The notes below the pieces were generated by a model, which did no database searches, was not told the origin of the DNA, and saw nothing but the letters and a program-made list of their open reading frames with translations. From Gracilimonas mengyeensis (GTDB lineage: Bacteria > Bacteroidota > Rhodothermia > Balneolales > Balneolaceae), in assembly GCF_900182705.1 (NCBI RefSeq), contig NZ_FXTP01000015.1, positions 89,729 to 153,728 on the forward strand: DNA of 64,000 bases, in the 5' to 3' direction. Every line of letters starts with the position of its first letter. Positions within the stretch are counted from its first letter, which is position 1. This document shows, piece after piece, positions 45,623 to 54,988 of this stretch. The translations under genes and the position numbers were made by a program.

Positions 45623-46438
45623 ATGAAAAGAACTATTGATACCGTGGTGCTATCGGATGTGCACCTTGGCACCGTGGGTTGCCATGCTGTGGAGTTGGTG
45701 CAATACCTAAACTCCATCAACCCCAAACGGGTAATTTTAAACGGTGATTTTATTGATATGTGGAACTTCCGTAAATACTACTGGCCGGAAGCCCACATGC
45801 ATGTTATCCGTACGCTCATCACCATGATGACCAATGGTACGGATATCTATTACCTGACGGGCAATCATGATGAAATCTTGCGTAAGGTTTCCAGCCTGCA
45901 ATTGGGCCCGCTGTTTATTCGGGATAAACTGGTACTGGAGCTGAATGGGGAGCAGGTTTGGTTTTTTCACGGTGATATTTTTGACATCACCATGAAGCAT
46001 AGTAAGTGGATTGCCAAACTTGGAGGGAAGGGCTATGAGTTACTGATTTTGTTGAACCGGTGGATGAATTACTTGTCCATGCAGTTTGGGTATGGCAAGT
46101 TCTCTCTATCCAAAAAAATAAAATACAGCGTAAAGCAAGCGGTTAATTTTATTGATGATTTTGAAGTGACGGCCATGGAACTGGCCATTGAAGAGGGCTA
46201 TGATTACGTGGTGTGCGGACACATCCATCAACCCAAAATTCGCGGGTATGAAAACGACAGCGGCTCGGTAATTTATTTGAACTCCGGCGACTGGGTGGAG
46301 AACCTTACCGCTCTCGAGTTTGATGGCAACGAATGGAGCCTCTACCGATACCAGGATGATGTGTTGTTGCAAAATAACCATCGGCTTAAGTTGCTGATGA
46401 AATCTCATACACATGGCCACAGGGTGATGATAGGATGA
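45623..46438 (+). CDS. metallophosphoesterase, LpxH-like
   Basis: A 271-residue calcineurin-like phosphoesterase: 'DTVVLSDVHLG' (D12, H14), 'NGDFIDMW', 'YYLTGNHDE', 'VWFFHGD' and 'DYVVCGHIHQPKI' complete the metal site. The closest shape is the UDP-2,3-diacylglucosamine pyrophosphatase group (LpxH/LpxH2), but the family also contains other hydrolases, so that substrate is provisional. Its stop overlaps the start of the glycosyltransferase gene as ATGA, so both are co-translated. Confidence 0.82.
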   Translation: MKRTIDTVVLSDVHLGTVGCHAVELVQYLNSINPKRVILNGDFIDMWNFRKYYWPEAHMHVIRTLITMMTNGTDIYYLTGNHDEILRKVSSLQLGPLFIRDKLVLELNGEQVWFFHGDIFDITMKHSKWIAKLGGKGYELLILLNRWMNYLSMQFGYGKFSLSKKIKYSVKQAVNFIDDFEVTAMELAIEEGYDYVVCGHIHQPKIRGYENDSGSVIYLNSGDWVENLTALEFDGNEWSLYRYQDDVLLQNNHRLKLLMKSHTHGHRVMIG

Positions 46439-47460
46439 AAATTTTGTACGGCATACAGGGAACCGGTCACGGACACATTAGCCGGGCCAAAGTACTGCTT
46501 CCCCGCTTGCGGGAGCATGCTCAAGTTGATGCAATGATGAGCGGCTATAATTTCAATATGCCACTGGAAGGCGGGCTGGATTATGAGGCCAGGGGGTTTA
46601 GCCTGGCTTATGATAACAGCGGAGGGGTAGACTGGTGGCAGACTATTAAAAAATTACAGCCCCTAAGATTTTTGAAAGATGCGCATGCATTACCGGTTCA
46701 GGATTATGATTTAGTGATCAACGATTTTGAACCTGTATCGGCTTGGGCGGCAAAGTGGGCGGGTATTCCCTGTGTAGCCATTAGCCATCAGGCCTCATTT
46801 CTATCCCCAAAAACACCGCGCCCCGCTAAACGATCTTTACCCGCAGAGCAATTGCTGAAGTTTTTTGCCCCGGCTTCTGCAGTAGTGGGCTCCCATTATT
46901 TACGCTACGACGATACCATCGAACCTCCCATCATCCGGAGACATATATTGAATTTAAATCCCAGGGAAGAAGATCACGTCACGGTGTACCTGCCGGCCTT
47001 TGAAGCTTTCCGCCTGGCTTCTATATTCATAAATATGAGAGAGGTGGATTGGCATATCTTCGCTCCCGGGGTAAGCCGAGCACAGCATATGGAGAACGTA
47101 CATTTATACCCGGTGAGTAAAGACCGGTTTTTGGAAAGCCTCGAAAGTTGCAGAGGAGTGATGACCGCTGCCGGATTTGAGACTACCTCAGAGGCATTGT
47201 ACCTGGGGAAAAGACTGTTGAGCATTCCCATCAAGAATCAGTATGAGCAACTGTGCAATGCCGCAGCTTTGGAAAAATTGGGCGCTACGGTGGTTTTTGA
47301 TATTGATGAAGACTTTACTCAAAAGGTAAAAAGCTGGTTAAGAGAGAAGTCAGCCCCCAGGTTGACAGAAATATCGGATGAAAAAGAATTAGCCAGAAAA
47401 ATTATAGACGCTGTAGAAATAAATAGTTATACACCCTTATGGCATCCTGAGCCAGCCTGA
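46435..47460 (+). CDS. glycosyltransferase, GT28/MurG-like
   Basis: A 341-residue GT-B type protein. The N-terminus 'MKILYGIQGTGHGHISRAKVLLP' has the glycine-rich acceptor loop seen in MurG-like enzymes, and 'GVMTAAGFETTSEALYLGKRLLSIPI' is the C-terminal donor-binding region with the conserved Gly/Glu pair. The acceptor and donor are unknown. Coupling to an LpxH-like phosphoesterase suggests a lipid or cell-envelope glycan. No membrane segment or signal peptide. Confidence 0.78.
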   Translation: MKILYGIQGTGHGHISRAKVLLPRLREHAQVDAMMSGYNFNMPLEGGLDYEARGFSLAYDNSGGVDWWQTIKKLQPLRFLKDAHALPVQDYDLVINDFEPVSAWAAKWAGIPCVAISHQASFLSPKTPRPAKRSLPAEQLLKFFAPASAVVGSHYLRYDDTIEPPIIRRHILNLNPREEDHVTVYLPAFEAFRLASIFINMREVDWHIFAPGVSRAQHMENVHLYPVSKDRFLESLESCRGVMTAAGFETTSEALYLGKRLLSIPIKNQYEQLCNAAALEKLGATVVFDIDEDFTQKVKSWLREKSAPRLTEISDEKELARKIIDAVEINSYTPLWHPEPA

Positions 47461-47532
47461 AAAGGAGGATTTTCCACTACATTTTAGATTTTTAGGGATA
47501 GTAGAATTATCTTTAGAAAAATTTAATGTTAG

Positions 47533-49530
47533 ATGAATTCAGATTTTAAGGCAGGGATAAAGCTTCAAAATCCAAGAGAAGCTCAAAAAAGGGAAGAGCT
47601 GCTATACAAAATTATTTCGCAGAAAGACTCAACCCTTGAGCAACAGATTAACGAAGCTCTCAAACATACGACGAGACTACTGGGATTAGAGGTTGGCATT
47701 ATCAGCAAGATTAATGGTAGCGCCTACACTGTAGAATATTGCTATACCCAAGACCAGTCACTTAGCCCCGGACAGCAATTTACGCTGGGTGAAACCTATT
47801 GCGATATAACCCTGAGGCAATATGAGCCGCTGGCTATATCGCATATGGCAGATAGTGAGTGGAACATGCATCCTTGTTATGATGTATTTGAACTGGAATC
47901 TTATATCGGAACCAAAGTATATCTTAACGGTGAGTTATTTGGGACGTTAAATTTCTCCAGCTCAGAGCCAAAAGAGGGTGGTTTCATCCCCGAAGACAAA
48001 AACCTGATAAAATTATTGGCAGAATGGTTGGGCGGGGTTTTAAAAAGGAAGCAGATAGAAGCTGAACTTCAGGAAAGTAAAAAGCTTTATGAGCTGGTGG
48101 CAAAAAATTCAGCAGATCTGATTTGCCTGCATGAGCCGGATGGTACCTACAAGTTTGTATCGCCTTCCGTAACCAGGATTTTAGGTTATACGCCCGAAGA
48201 ACTCATAGGAACATATCCTTATGCTTTGTTTCATCCGGAAGATCGGAAATTAGTAGAAGAGCAATCCCATAAACCAGCTATTAAAGAAGGTAAGCAGACT
48301 GGTAGTCTACACTATCGTATTAGAAAGAAGAACGGCAATTACATCTGGTTTGATACCTCTACTGAAGTAATTACAAATGATGCAGGCGAGGTTATTCACT
48401 TACAAACCGTTTCTCGAAATATCACGGACCGGAAGAGAGTTGAAATGCTTTTCTCGCAGGCTCAGGAAATGGCCAATGTTGGGGGATGGGAATATGAGAT
48501 TGAATCGGAAAGGCTACTGTGGACCGATGAAGTGTACCATATTCATGAAGTTCCTGTTGGTACAGAGTTATGTGTGGAGGACGGCCTCAGTTTTTTTCCG
48601 GGAGAAGCCCGTAAAATCCTGGAAAACAATATTGAAAGGGTGATCAAAACCGGAGATTCTTATGACTTAGAATTGCCTTTTGTAACCAACAAAGGCAACA
48701 GGCGATGGATACGTGCTATAGGTCAGGCAGAATTTATTGACGGGAAAGCTTACAGGCTTAGGGGAACTTTTCAGGATATCACCCTGCAAAAAAATTATGA
48801 GCTGAATATAAAAGAGCAGAATGAAAAACTGAGAAAGCTTACCGATAACCGGGATAAATTGTACTCGATCATCGCCCATGATTTGAAAGGTTCTTTTTAC
48901 GGTATAAATGGTTTGTTGCAGCTTATAAATAAGGAAGTGGGGGAGATCACGGACGACGAAGACATTTTGAAGAAACTGACGCTTGCAGAATCCTCTTCCC
49001 GTGGTACCTATGAACTATTGGAAAACCTGCTTAACTGGATCAGGATACAGAAAGATGATATTGATCCTGAATTTAGTCTGTTTAATTTGGCCAATGAAAT
49101 ACAGAAAACATTACAGCTTTCTACGGTCAGTATTCAAAAGAAAGAGCTAAAGATTGACTCAGACCTTCCTGAGAAATGCATGATCAGGGCCGATCAGAAT
49201 ATGATAGCAACCGTACTTAGAAACTTGTTGTCAAATGCTATCAAGTTTTCTGAAGCCGGAGAAACGATTCATGTGTCACTACAAGAAAAAAGTGATATCG
49301 TAAAGATCAGCATAAAAGATAACGGTATTGGGATGTCGGAGAAGGTAAAAGAAAAGCTTTTTGATCCAACTGATCGACCCAAACGTTCAGGTACCAGCAA
49401 CGAGAAGGGAACCGGATTGGGCATGCTGTTAATTGCCGATATGCTGAAAGCACACAACGGCGAAATTGAGGTGTGCAGCGAGGAAGGGAAAGGCAGTGAG
49501 TTTATCGTGTACTTACCGAAAAATGATTAA
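47533..49530 (+). CDS. hybrid-free sensor histidine kinase with GAF and PAS domains
   Basis: A 665-residue cytoplasmic histidine kinase. A GAF-like domain spans about residues 20-175, then a PAS domain ('YELVAKNSADLICLHEPDG...', 190-300) and a second PAS (310-425, ending 'RLRGTFQDITLQK'). A short coiled linker leads to the kinase. The phosphoacceptor is H449 in 'SIIAHDLKGSFYGINGL'. The ATPase boxes follow: N 'LRNLLSNAIKFSE', G1 'DNGIGM', G2 'KGTGLGMLL'. No transmembrane helix and no receiver domain, so it senses a cytoplasmic signal. No response regulator gene is adjacent. Start is ATG at 47533. Confidence 0.9.
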   Translation: MNSDFKAGIKLQNPREAQKREELLYKIISQKDSTLEQQINEALKHTTRLLGLEVGIISKINGSAYTVEYCYTQDQSLSPGQQFTLGETYCDITLRQYEPLAISHMADSEWNMHPCYDVFELESYIGTKVYLNGELFGTLNFSSSEPKEGGFIPEDKNLIKLLAEWLGGVLKRKQIEAELQESKKLYELVAKNSADLICLHEPDGTYKFVSPSVTRILGYTPEELIGTYPYALFHPEDRKLVEEQSHKPAIKEGKQTGSLHYRIRKKNGNYIWFDTSTEVITNDAGEVIHLQTVSRNITDRKRVEMLFSQAQEMANVGGWEYEIESERLLWTDEVYHIHEVPVGTELCVEDGLSFFPGEARKILENNIERVIKTGDSYDLELPFVTNKGNRRWIRAIGQAEFIDGKAYRLRGTFQDITLQKNYELNIKEQNEKLRKLTDNRDKLYSIIAHDLKGSFYGINGLLQLINKEVGEITDDEDILKKLTLAESSSRGTYELLENLLNWIRIQKDDIDPEFSLFNLANEIQKTLQLSTVSIQKKELKIDSDLPEKCMIRADQNMIATVLRNLLSNAIKFSEAGETIHVSLQEKSDIVKISIKDNGIGMSEKVKEKLFDPTDRPKRSGTSNEKGTGLGMLLIADMLKAHNGEIEVCSEEGKGSEFIVYLPKND

Positions 49531-49574
49531 AGCCAGTTTTTAGTACCAATCATTTACAAACTGGCAATAATTGG

Positions 49575-49594
49575 ATCCCTGCCTTCGCAGGGAT
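49575..49594. repeat. REP-like 8+4+8 palindrome
   Basis: ATCCCTGC and GCAGGGAT flank CTTC, followed by GACC. It sits between the histidine kinase and DinB genes, which converge. The form matches 16064-16083. Confidence 0.5.
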
Positions 49595-49663
49595 GACCTC
49601 AAAACCCACTATCAATAGATTTATTGCTATAAATATCTTGAATACTATTAACTGATGTACTCT

Positions 49664-50188
49664 CTATAAGTATTTTGTGCGGATTATTTCTTTGTGATGC
49701 AACTCGTGTCCGGCAATAATAAAGGGTATGGACCTGACAGTAAACTCAAAACCACTGGCCGTGCCTTTCAGAGATATCATCTCTTTGGTCATGTTCTGGA
49801 ACAGGTGAATGGTAGAAATGCGGACGGCCAAATACTCATTGGCTAAATTCTGAATGGTGCGACTGTTGTGATTGGTAAATTTGACGTACCGGTCCTGATC
49901 CATGTCGGGCAAAGGATTGGGATCGCGACGTGAGAAAGCCAGCCCACGGAATCCAAATACCCGTTCGGTTTCAATGATGTGCCCGATAATTTGTTTGATG
50001 GTCCATTTTCCTTTTTCGTAGGTGTAAAAGGCTTTGTCTCCCGGTATGGCATTGATGAACGTGTACATCTCATGCATCTGAGAATTCAGGCTTTCGATGA
50101 TATTTGCTTTGGGTACGTTCGCAATATAATCGGCATAGAAATGGGCATATTCCGACTTTGAAGGGTACTCTTTATCCCAGACAGACAT
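49664..50188 (-). CDS. DinB-like metal-binding protein
   Basis: A 174-residue four-helix-bundle protein of the DinB/YfiT superfamily. The metal His residues lie in 'KQIIGHIIETERVFGFR' and 'IIAGHELHHKEIIRTKYL'. Family members are thiol-dependent (often bacillithiol- or mycothiol-) transferases or of unknown role; the bacilliredoxin gene in this window makes a bacillithiol link possible, which is inference. It is downstream of the M16 gene across a good terminator. Confidence 0.83.
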   Translation of the reverse strand: MSVWDKEYPSKSEYAHFYADYIANVPKANIIESLNSQMHEMYTFINAIPGDKAFYTYEKGKWTIKQIIGHIIETERVFGFRGLAFSRRDPNPLPDMDQDRYVKFTNHNSRTIQNLANEYLAVRISTIHLFQNMTKEMISLKGTASGFEFTVRSIPFIIAGHELHHKEIIRTKYL

Positions 50189-50242
50189 GATAATAGTGGT
50201 TTATTTAAATTCTCTTACTCTAAAGTAGCTGAATTCAGCTAT

Positions 50243-50278
50243 AAAAAAAATCCCGTATGATGAAACACCATACGGGAT
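50243..50278 (-). terminator. intrinsic terminator of the M16 peptidase operon
   Basis: On the minus strand ATCCCGTATG pairs with CATACGGGAT around a nine-base loop, followed by eight T's. It ends the M16 transcript and separates it from DinB. Confidence 0.9.
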
Positions 50279-50305
50279 ATAGTTATCGTACGCTTTTTCT
50301 AAAGC

Positions 50306-52372
50306 TTAATCTTCAATGGAGTGGCTTTCTACTTTTTGGGTAGCGGCTTCTTCGCCATCAACATAAGTAACGGTAGTATAAGCCAGAGCAACACCATCTA
50401 CCACTTCCCAGTCAGAGAATACACTTTCAGCCTGGCTACGTTGGCCGGTCTGAGGATTCATTTCAGAGTAGCGTGCACGTGCCGGTAAGCCTGATTCTGC
50501 ATCAAGCAAGTAGGTAACAGTTACGTCACCTTTAATACGAATTACTTCCAGCTCTTCACCATCTACGGTTTCAGAACCAAGATACTCAGCTTCCAACTCG
50601 TCTTTATTAAGAGCAATGGCGATATAGTTACGCTTCATCTCGTTGGTAACCGGTGTGGCCATTTGAGGAGGTAGCGGACGTTCTTGCCCCATCATGCTCA
50701 TAGTACCGCCGCCGTTTTCAATCTTCATTTGGATTTCGCCCTGCGGGGTTTGCATGGTGCGCTCGGAGGAGTAGTCGTCATAGTTGGTAATGGCCGTGCT
50801 GGTAATCTCCATGGGTCCCATTTGGGTTTGTTGGGTGATTACGCTTTCCACAAAAATGGGTCCCATGTCGGTACCGGGCTCAATAACAGCATCAGCCATT
50901 TTTTCCAGCCATTCGCCTCCTTGGGCCGCATCACCTGCTACTTCTTCTTCATCTGAAGGAGGCTCGGGGATAGAAATGTCCACTTTGTTTACATTGCCAT
51001 ATTTCTGTAACTGATCACCGATTTCATCCTCGTTACCAACTACCAGAATTTGCACTTGTTCAGGCTTGAGATACTCCCGGGCTACGCGCTGTACATCTTC
51101 AATGGTGGTGGCTTTGATGCCTTCCACGAGTTCATCAAAAGCATCGGGAGAAAGCCCCAGGTATTCGTTATCAATGCGCTCGTTCAGAATTTTGGACTTA
51201 CTATCATACCGGAATACCAGGGAGTTTAAAAACTGATCCTTGGTTAATTCAAGCTCTTCTTGGGTGATAGGCTCTTCTTGCAGGCGTTTTACTTCCTTCA
51301 GGATAGCATCAATAGCTTCAGCGGTTGTAGAGCTTTTGGTCATGGTGATGAGGCGGAATACACCGGGGTAATTTACATTAGCACCGTAACTGCCACCTAC
51401 CGAATAAGCAAGACCAAGGTTTGTACGAACTTCCTGGAAAAGGCGTCCGGAAAAACCACCGGCCAGTACTTCATTCATCACCTGCAGTGCAGGGTAATCG
51501 GGATTTTCACGCAAACCACCGATATGACCCAGTACTACAAAACTTTGGTTTACATTTTCTTTGTTTACAAAGTTAATGGTTGAGGGATACTCATAATCTA
51601 CTTCAGGGAAAACCATGTTGGTTTCTTTGCCGGCAGGCAGACTACCAAAAGCTTCCCGAAGCTTTTGCTTCATCTCATCAGTGTCAAAATCACCGATAAT
51701 ACCAACCGTCATATTGTTGGCAACAAAGTAATTGTCGTGAAAATCGACCATGTCCTCTCGGGTGATATTGTCAACTGTAGCGTACTCGGTTTGACGTGTG
51801 TATACGGAGTTGTCCCCGTAAATGAGATTGCTAAATTCCCGGAAACCAACCTGAGACTGCTCGTCGTTACGGCGAGAGATGGCACTTTTGGTTTGGGTTT
51901 TAGCCAGCTCGATCTTGTCTTCAGGAAAGGCCGGATTTTGAAGGACATCCACAAAAACGGGAAGCAGATCATCAAAATCTTCTTTCAGTACATTCAGCTG
52001 TGCTGAGCCGGAGTTAAACCCAATAAAGGTTGACATGTTTGCTGCTCGATTTTCGAGTAAAGCATTCAGCTCGTCAGCCGGATAGTTTTCAGAACCGCCT
52101 TCACGGATAACATCCCCGGTAATACTCGCAAGTCCTGCTTTAGAGGCAGGTTCCAGCAGCTCGCCCGTGCGTATGGTAGCACGTACGTTGATGAGGGGCA
52201 GTTCGTGATCTTCCACCAGGAAGAAAGTTACGCCGTTATCGAGGGTAAACTCCTCGACCTCGGGCATATTAATCGGATTCATCTCCGGATACTCGATTTC
52301 ATCGTATCGTTTTTGGGCGCTAAGTGGTAGCACCAAAAGCACCATAAAAGTGAATAAAAGTAAACGTTTCAT
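50306..52372 (-). CDS. M16-family peptidase homologue lacking the zinc motif
   Basis: A 688-residue exported protein (signal peptide ending LPLSAQ) with two M16 lobes and a C-terminal extension of ~200 residues. At the place of HxxEH the sequence runs 'GLASITGDVIREGGSENY', so the zinc ligands are absent and it is probably the inactive partner. Conserved M16 scaffolding remains: 'FTLDNGVTFFLVEDHELPLINV', 'DFHDNYFVANNMTVGIIGDF', and an Arg/Tyr segment 'SGRLFQEVRTNLGLAYSVGG'. It lies 31 bp downstream of the active M16 gene, and the two should form a heterodimer, as in known M16 pairs. The extension after residue ~490 has no recognised domain. Confidence 0.88.
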   Translation of the reverse strand: MKRLLLFTFMVLLVLPLSAQKRYDEIEYPEMNPINMPEVEEFTLDNGVTFFLVEDHELPLINVRATIRTGELLEPASKAGLASITGDVIREGGSENYPADELNALLENRAANMSTFIGFNSGSAQLNVLKEDFDDLLPVFVDVLQNPAFPEDKIELAKTQTKSAISRRNDEQSQVGFREFSNLIYGDNSVYTRQTEYATVDNITREDMVDFHDNYFVANNMTVGIIGDFDTDEMKQKLREAFGSLPAGKETNMVFPEVDYEYPSTINFVNKENVNQSFVVLGHIGGLRENPDYPALQVMNEVLAGGFSGRLFQEVRTNLGLAYSVGGSYGANVNYPGVFRLITMTKSSTTAEAIDAILKEVKRLQEEPITQEELELTKDQFLNSLVFRYDSKSKILNERIDNEYLGLSPDAFDELVEGIKATTIEDVQRVAREYLKPEQVQILVVGNEDEIGDQLQKYGNVNKVDISIPEPPSDEEEVAGDAAQGGEWLEKMADAVIEPGTDMGPIFVESVITQQTQMGPMEITSTAITNYDDYSSERTMQTPQGEIQMKIENGGGTMSMMGQERPLPPQMATPVTNEMKRNYIAIALNKDELEAEYLGSETVDGEELEVIRIKGDVTVTYLLDAESGLPARARYSEMNPQTGQRSQAESVFSDWEVVDGVALAYTTVTYVDGEEAATQKVESHSIED

Positions 52373-52403
52373 AATAAAATGGTTTTGTTGTTAAAGTCTT
52401 TGC

Positions 52404-53912
52404 TCAGGATTCGGCTCGTACGGTAGCGCCTACGGTGCGATTGTCTTTGGAGAGATACTCGTTGGCAACGCGCTGCAAGTCTTCAAGAGTAACCTGCTGG
52501 ATGCGATCGAGACGGCGGAAAACTTCGCGCCAATCGCCTTGAGTAGCGTGGGTACTGGCAAAATTACGGGCCAGTCCGGTATTGTTATTAAGACTACGAA
52601 TCAAGCTTGCGCGGATGTTGGTACGGGCACGGTCGAGCTCTTCTTGAGTAAGTGCCCCGTTTTTAACAGCATCAATTTCAGTGTAAACGGCCGTTTCAAG
52701 GGTGTCAAGTTCAACGCCCATGTTGGGTACGGCAAGCGTTAGAAACATGGTTTCATATTTGCTGCCGGGGAAACCATTGAAAGCACCTACTTGTAAAGCC
52801 AGCTGCTCTTCATCTACCAGCTTTTTATATAAGCGTGAAGTACGGCCGCTGGAGATAACATTCCCTAAAAGGTTCAGGGCTTCAAAATCAGGGTGACTTT
52901 CAGAAACACCATGATAACCAATCAACATAATCGGTTGGGTATTTCCTTCGATCGTAAAGCGGCGTTCGCCTCGTTGTTCTGGTTCCAGCGTGGTAACGGG
53001 CGGGGCCGGTTCGCCTTCACGTAAATCGCCAAAATAGGTTTCTGCCAGTTCCTTCATGCGATCAGGCTCTACATCTCCGGCAATGGCAATGGTGATATTG
53101 CTGGGCACATAATAAGTGTCGTAGAAATCTCTGGCATCTTCGATGGTAGTAGCAGTGATGTCAGAGTCCCAGCCTACTACAGGGCGGCCATAAGGATGTG
53201 CGGTATAAGCCACGGCTAAAAACTCTTCTACCAATCGGCCTACCGGGCTTGATTCGGTACGCATTCGTCGTTCTTCACGAACTACTTCTTTTTCTACGTA
53301 AAACTCGCGGAAAGTAGGATTCTTGAAACGATCGGCTTCCAGGTTAAACCATAACTCCGCCCGGTTTGATGGCAGGCTGTAAAAATAGTTGGTAAAGTCG
53401 GCCCCGGTTGAAGCATTAAGTCCGCTGCCCCCGTTGCGTTCAATAATCTGGGAAAACTCATTATTGACTACATACTGCTTGGATTCTTCCTGCAGCTGCT
53501 CAAATTCAGCCCATTTTTCCTCCATGATGGAAGAATCAGGATTTGAACTGTACTTTTCAGCCAGCCATTCTTGGTAAGCTTGATCCATGGCTGCGATAAC
53601 TTTTTTCTCTTCTTCCCAGTTTGTGGTGCCAATATAGTGCGTACCCTTAAAGGCCATATGCTCAAATATGTGAGCTATGCCTGTGTTCCCCACCGGTTCG
53701 TTTGCTCCACCCACATCTACATGAGTGTAAAAGCTGGCTACGGGTGCATCGTGTCTCTCTATAACGATGAAGTGTAAGCCATTATCTAATGTGAACTCGG
53801 TTACTTTGTCTTCAAACTCTTCCAGATACTGCGCCTGAGCAGGGGCAAAAAAAGCACCCATAATCAGAAGCAAAAGGAAGGTCCCCATAAACGTTCTTGT
53901 GTTATTTTTCAT
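52404..53912 (-). CDS. M16-family zinc metallopeptidase, active subunit
   Basis: A 502-residue exported metallopeptidase (signal peptide ending PAQAQ). The inverted zinc motif is H81-I-F-E84-H85 in 'GIAHIFEHMAFKGTHYIG', and the third ligand is in 'EKEVVREERRMRTES' near residue 225. The second lobe contains 'TSRLYKKLVDEEQLAL'. It cleaves peptides in the periplasm, probably degrading or processing short peptides together with the zinc-less partner downstream. The order active then inactive subunit is common. Confidence 0.92.
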   Translation of the reverse strand: MKNNTRTFMGTFLLLLIMGAFFAPAQAQYLEEFEDKVTEFTLDNGLHFIVIERHDAPVASFYTHVDVGGANEPVGNTGIAHIFEHMAFKGTHYIGTTNWEEEKKVIAAMDQAYQEWLAEKYSSNPDSSIMEEKWAEFEQLQEESKQYVVNNEFSQIIERNGGSGLNASTGADFTNYFYSLPSNRAELWFNLEADRFKNPTFREFYVEKEVVREERRMRTESSPVGRLVEEFLAVAYTAHPYGRPVVGWDSDITATTIEDARDFYDTYYVPSNITIAIAGDVEPDRMKELAETYFGDLREGEPAPPVTTLEPEQRGERRFTIEGNTQPIMLIGYHGVSESHPDFEALNLLGNVISSGRTSRLYKKLVDEEQLALQVGAFNGFPGSKYETMFLTLAVPNMGVELDTLETAVYTEIDAVKNGALTQEELDRARTNIRASLIRSLNNNTGLARNFASTHATQGDWREVFRRLDRIQQVTLEDLQRVANEYLSKDNRTVGATVRAES

Positions 53913-53970
53913 AGCGTTTAAGCAATTAGTGAAAGGTTATTATGTGATGAAAAAAATGGTGCATTTAACA

Positions 53971-54756
53971 TTATTTAGCAAACCTGGGAGAGAATTCTTT
54001 GAGTGGCAGCCCTTGTTTGGATGGCCCTTGTGATTCATCCGTTCGGGAGAGTTCCATAACATAAGATACATGTGTAGGATTATAGTATCGTTTTTGGAAA
54101 TACACTTTTTTGTTGCCCGTAGTTCGCGAGCACCTATCTATCTCCAGTACGGCATCGCCTTCGGATAGTTTCAAATGTTTAGAAATAAATTTGTTAGCAT
54201 TGGCCGCAGTAATTCTGTAGCTGCCTGCGTTGATCGGGATCTCATATTTCTCTTCAATAATGTTATAGATGGTTTGAGTAGTCAGGTCCTCATCAAAAAG
54301 CAGTTGACCATAGCCGGGAGGTAGCCAGGTAGTATCAAAAGCTATAGGTTTACCACTGCCCAGCCGAACACGGTCAACTTGTATTAGCTTCATGTCGGGA
54401 CGGATGTCCAGGATTTCATTCACTTCTTTTATAGGATCCACTTTTTTGAGTTCTATCAACCTGGAACTGCTTTGTAATCCAGCCTGACGCATGTCTTCAG
54501 CGAAATCGGTAAGGCGCACCAAATTGCTTTTATAGTTTTGATTACTCACAAAGGCGCCCACACCTTGCTTACGGTAGATGAAGCCATCGTTCTCCAGGTT
54601 TTGAAGTGCATGGCGCACAGTGACGCGGCTTACTTTGAAATAATCACACAGTCTTTTTTCCGAAGGAAGCTTCTCTCCGGGCTCATAATTGCCTTCGGTG
54701 ATTTCTTTGTGCAAATGTTGCTTAACTTGCTCGTGTTTAGATGCTTGTTGTTCCAT
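53971..54756 (-). CDS. GntR-family regulator with UTRA domain (HutC type)
   Basis: A 261-residue regulator. The N-terminal winged helix has 'GNYEPGEKLPSEKRLCDYFKVSRVTVRHAL' and 'GVGAF', the GntR signature. Residues ~90-235 form the UTRA ligand domain ('LIQVDRVRLGSGKPIAFDTTWLP', 'LEIDRCSRTTGNKKVYFQKRYY'). The ligand is unknown; UTRA regulators usually sense sugar phosphates, amino acids or similar small acids. It is divergent from the YeeE/YedE sulfur import genes, with an imperfect palindrome in between, so regulation of the second sulfur module is a fair hypothesis. Confidence 0.88.
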   Translation of the reverse strand: MEQQASKHEQVKQHLHKEITEGNYEPGEKLPSEKRLCDYFKVSRVTVRHALQNLENDGFIYRKQGVGAFVSNQNYKSNLVRLTDFAEDMRQAGLQSSSRLIELKKVDPIKEVNEILDIRPDMKLIQVDRVRLGSGKPIAFDTTWLPPGYGQLLFDEDLTTQTIYNIIEEKYEIPINAGSYRITAANANKFISKHLKLSEGDAVLEIDRCSRTTGNKKVYFQKRYYNPTHVSYVMELSRTDESQGPSKQGLPLKEFSPRFAK

Positions 54757-54897
54757 GTTATGCGGGTTCTTTTATGGGGACAGTTAAGGCGTATCAAAAC
54801 GCCACTGCATGAAATCCCGTTAATACTATTAATGCAGAGATTTAAGATGCATTTCTGCTATGCCACAAAATCCGGTTTTCAATACAACTGAATATAC

Positions 54898-54919
54898 TTG
54901 TTATAACATGTTGTTACAA
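54898..54919. promoter_or_regulatory. candidate GntR operator between gntR and yeeE
   Basis: A 22-base imperfect palindrome, TTGT-TATAACAT-GTTGTT-ACAA, whose two 11-base arms agree at 9 positions. It lies 70-91 bases upstream of the yeeE start and ~140 bases from the gntR start. TTGT...ACAA forms are common for HutC-type regulators. Confidence 0.45.
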
Positions 54920-54988
54920 ATCAATAAGCTCTTTTATCATTGAAGCGAAGAAAAAAATGAACGAACAATTTAAAACTAAAACATACTG

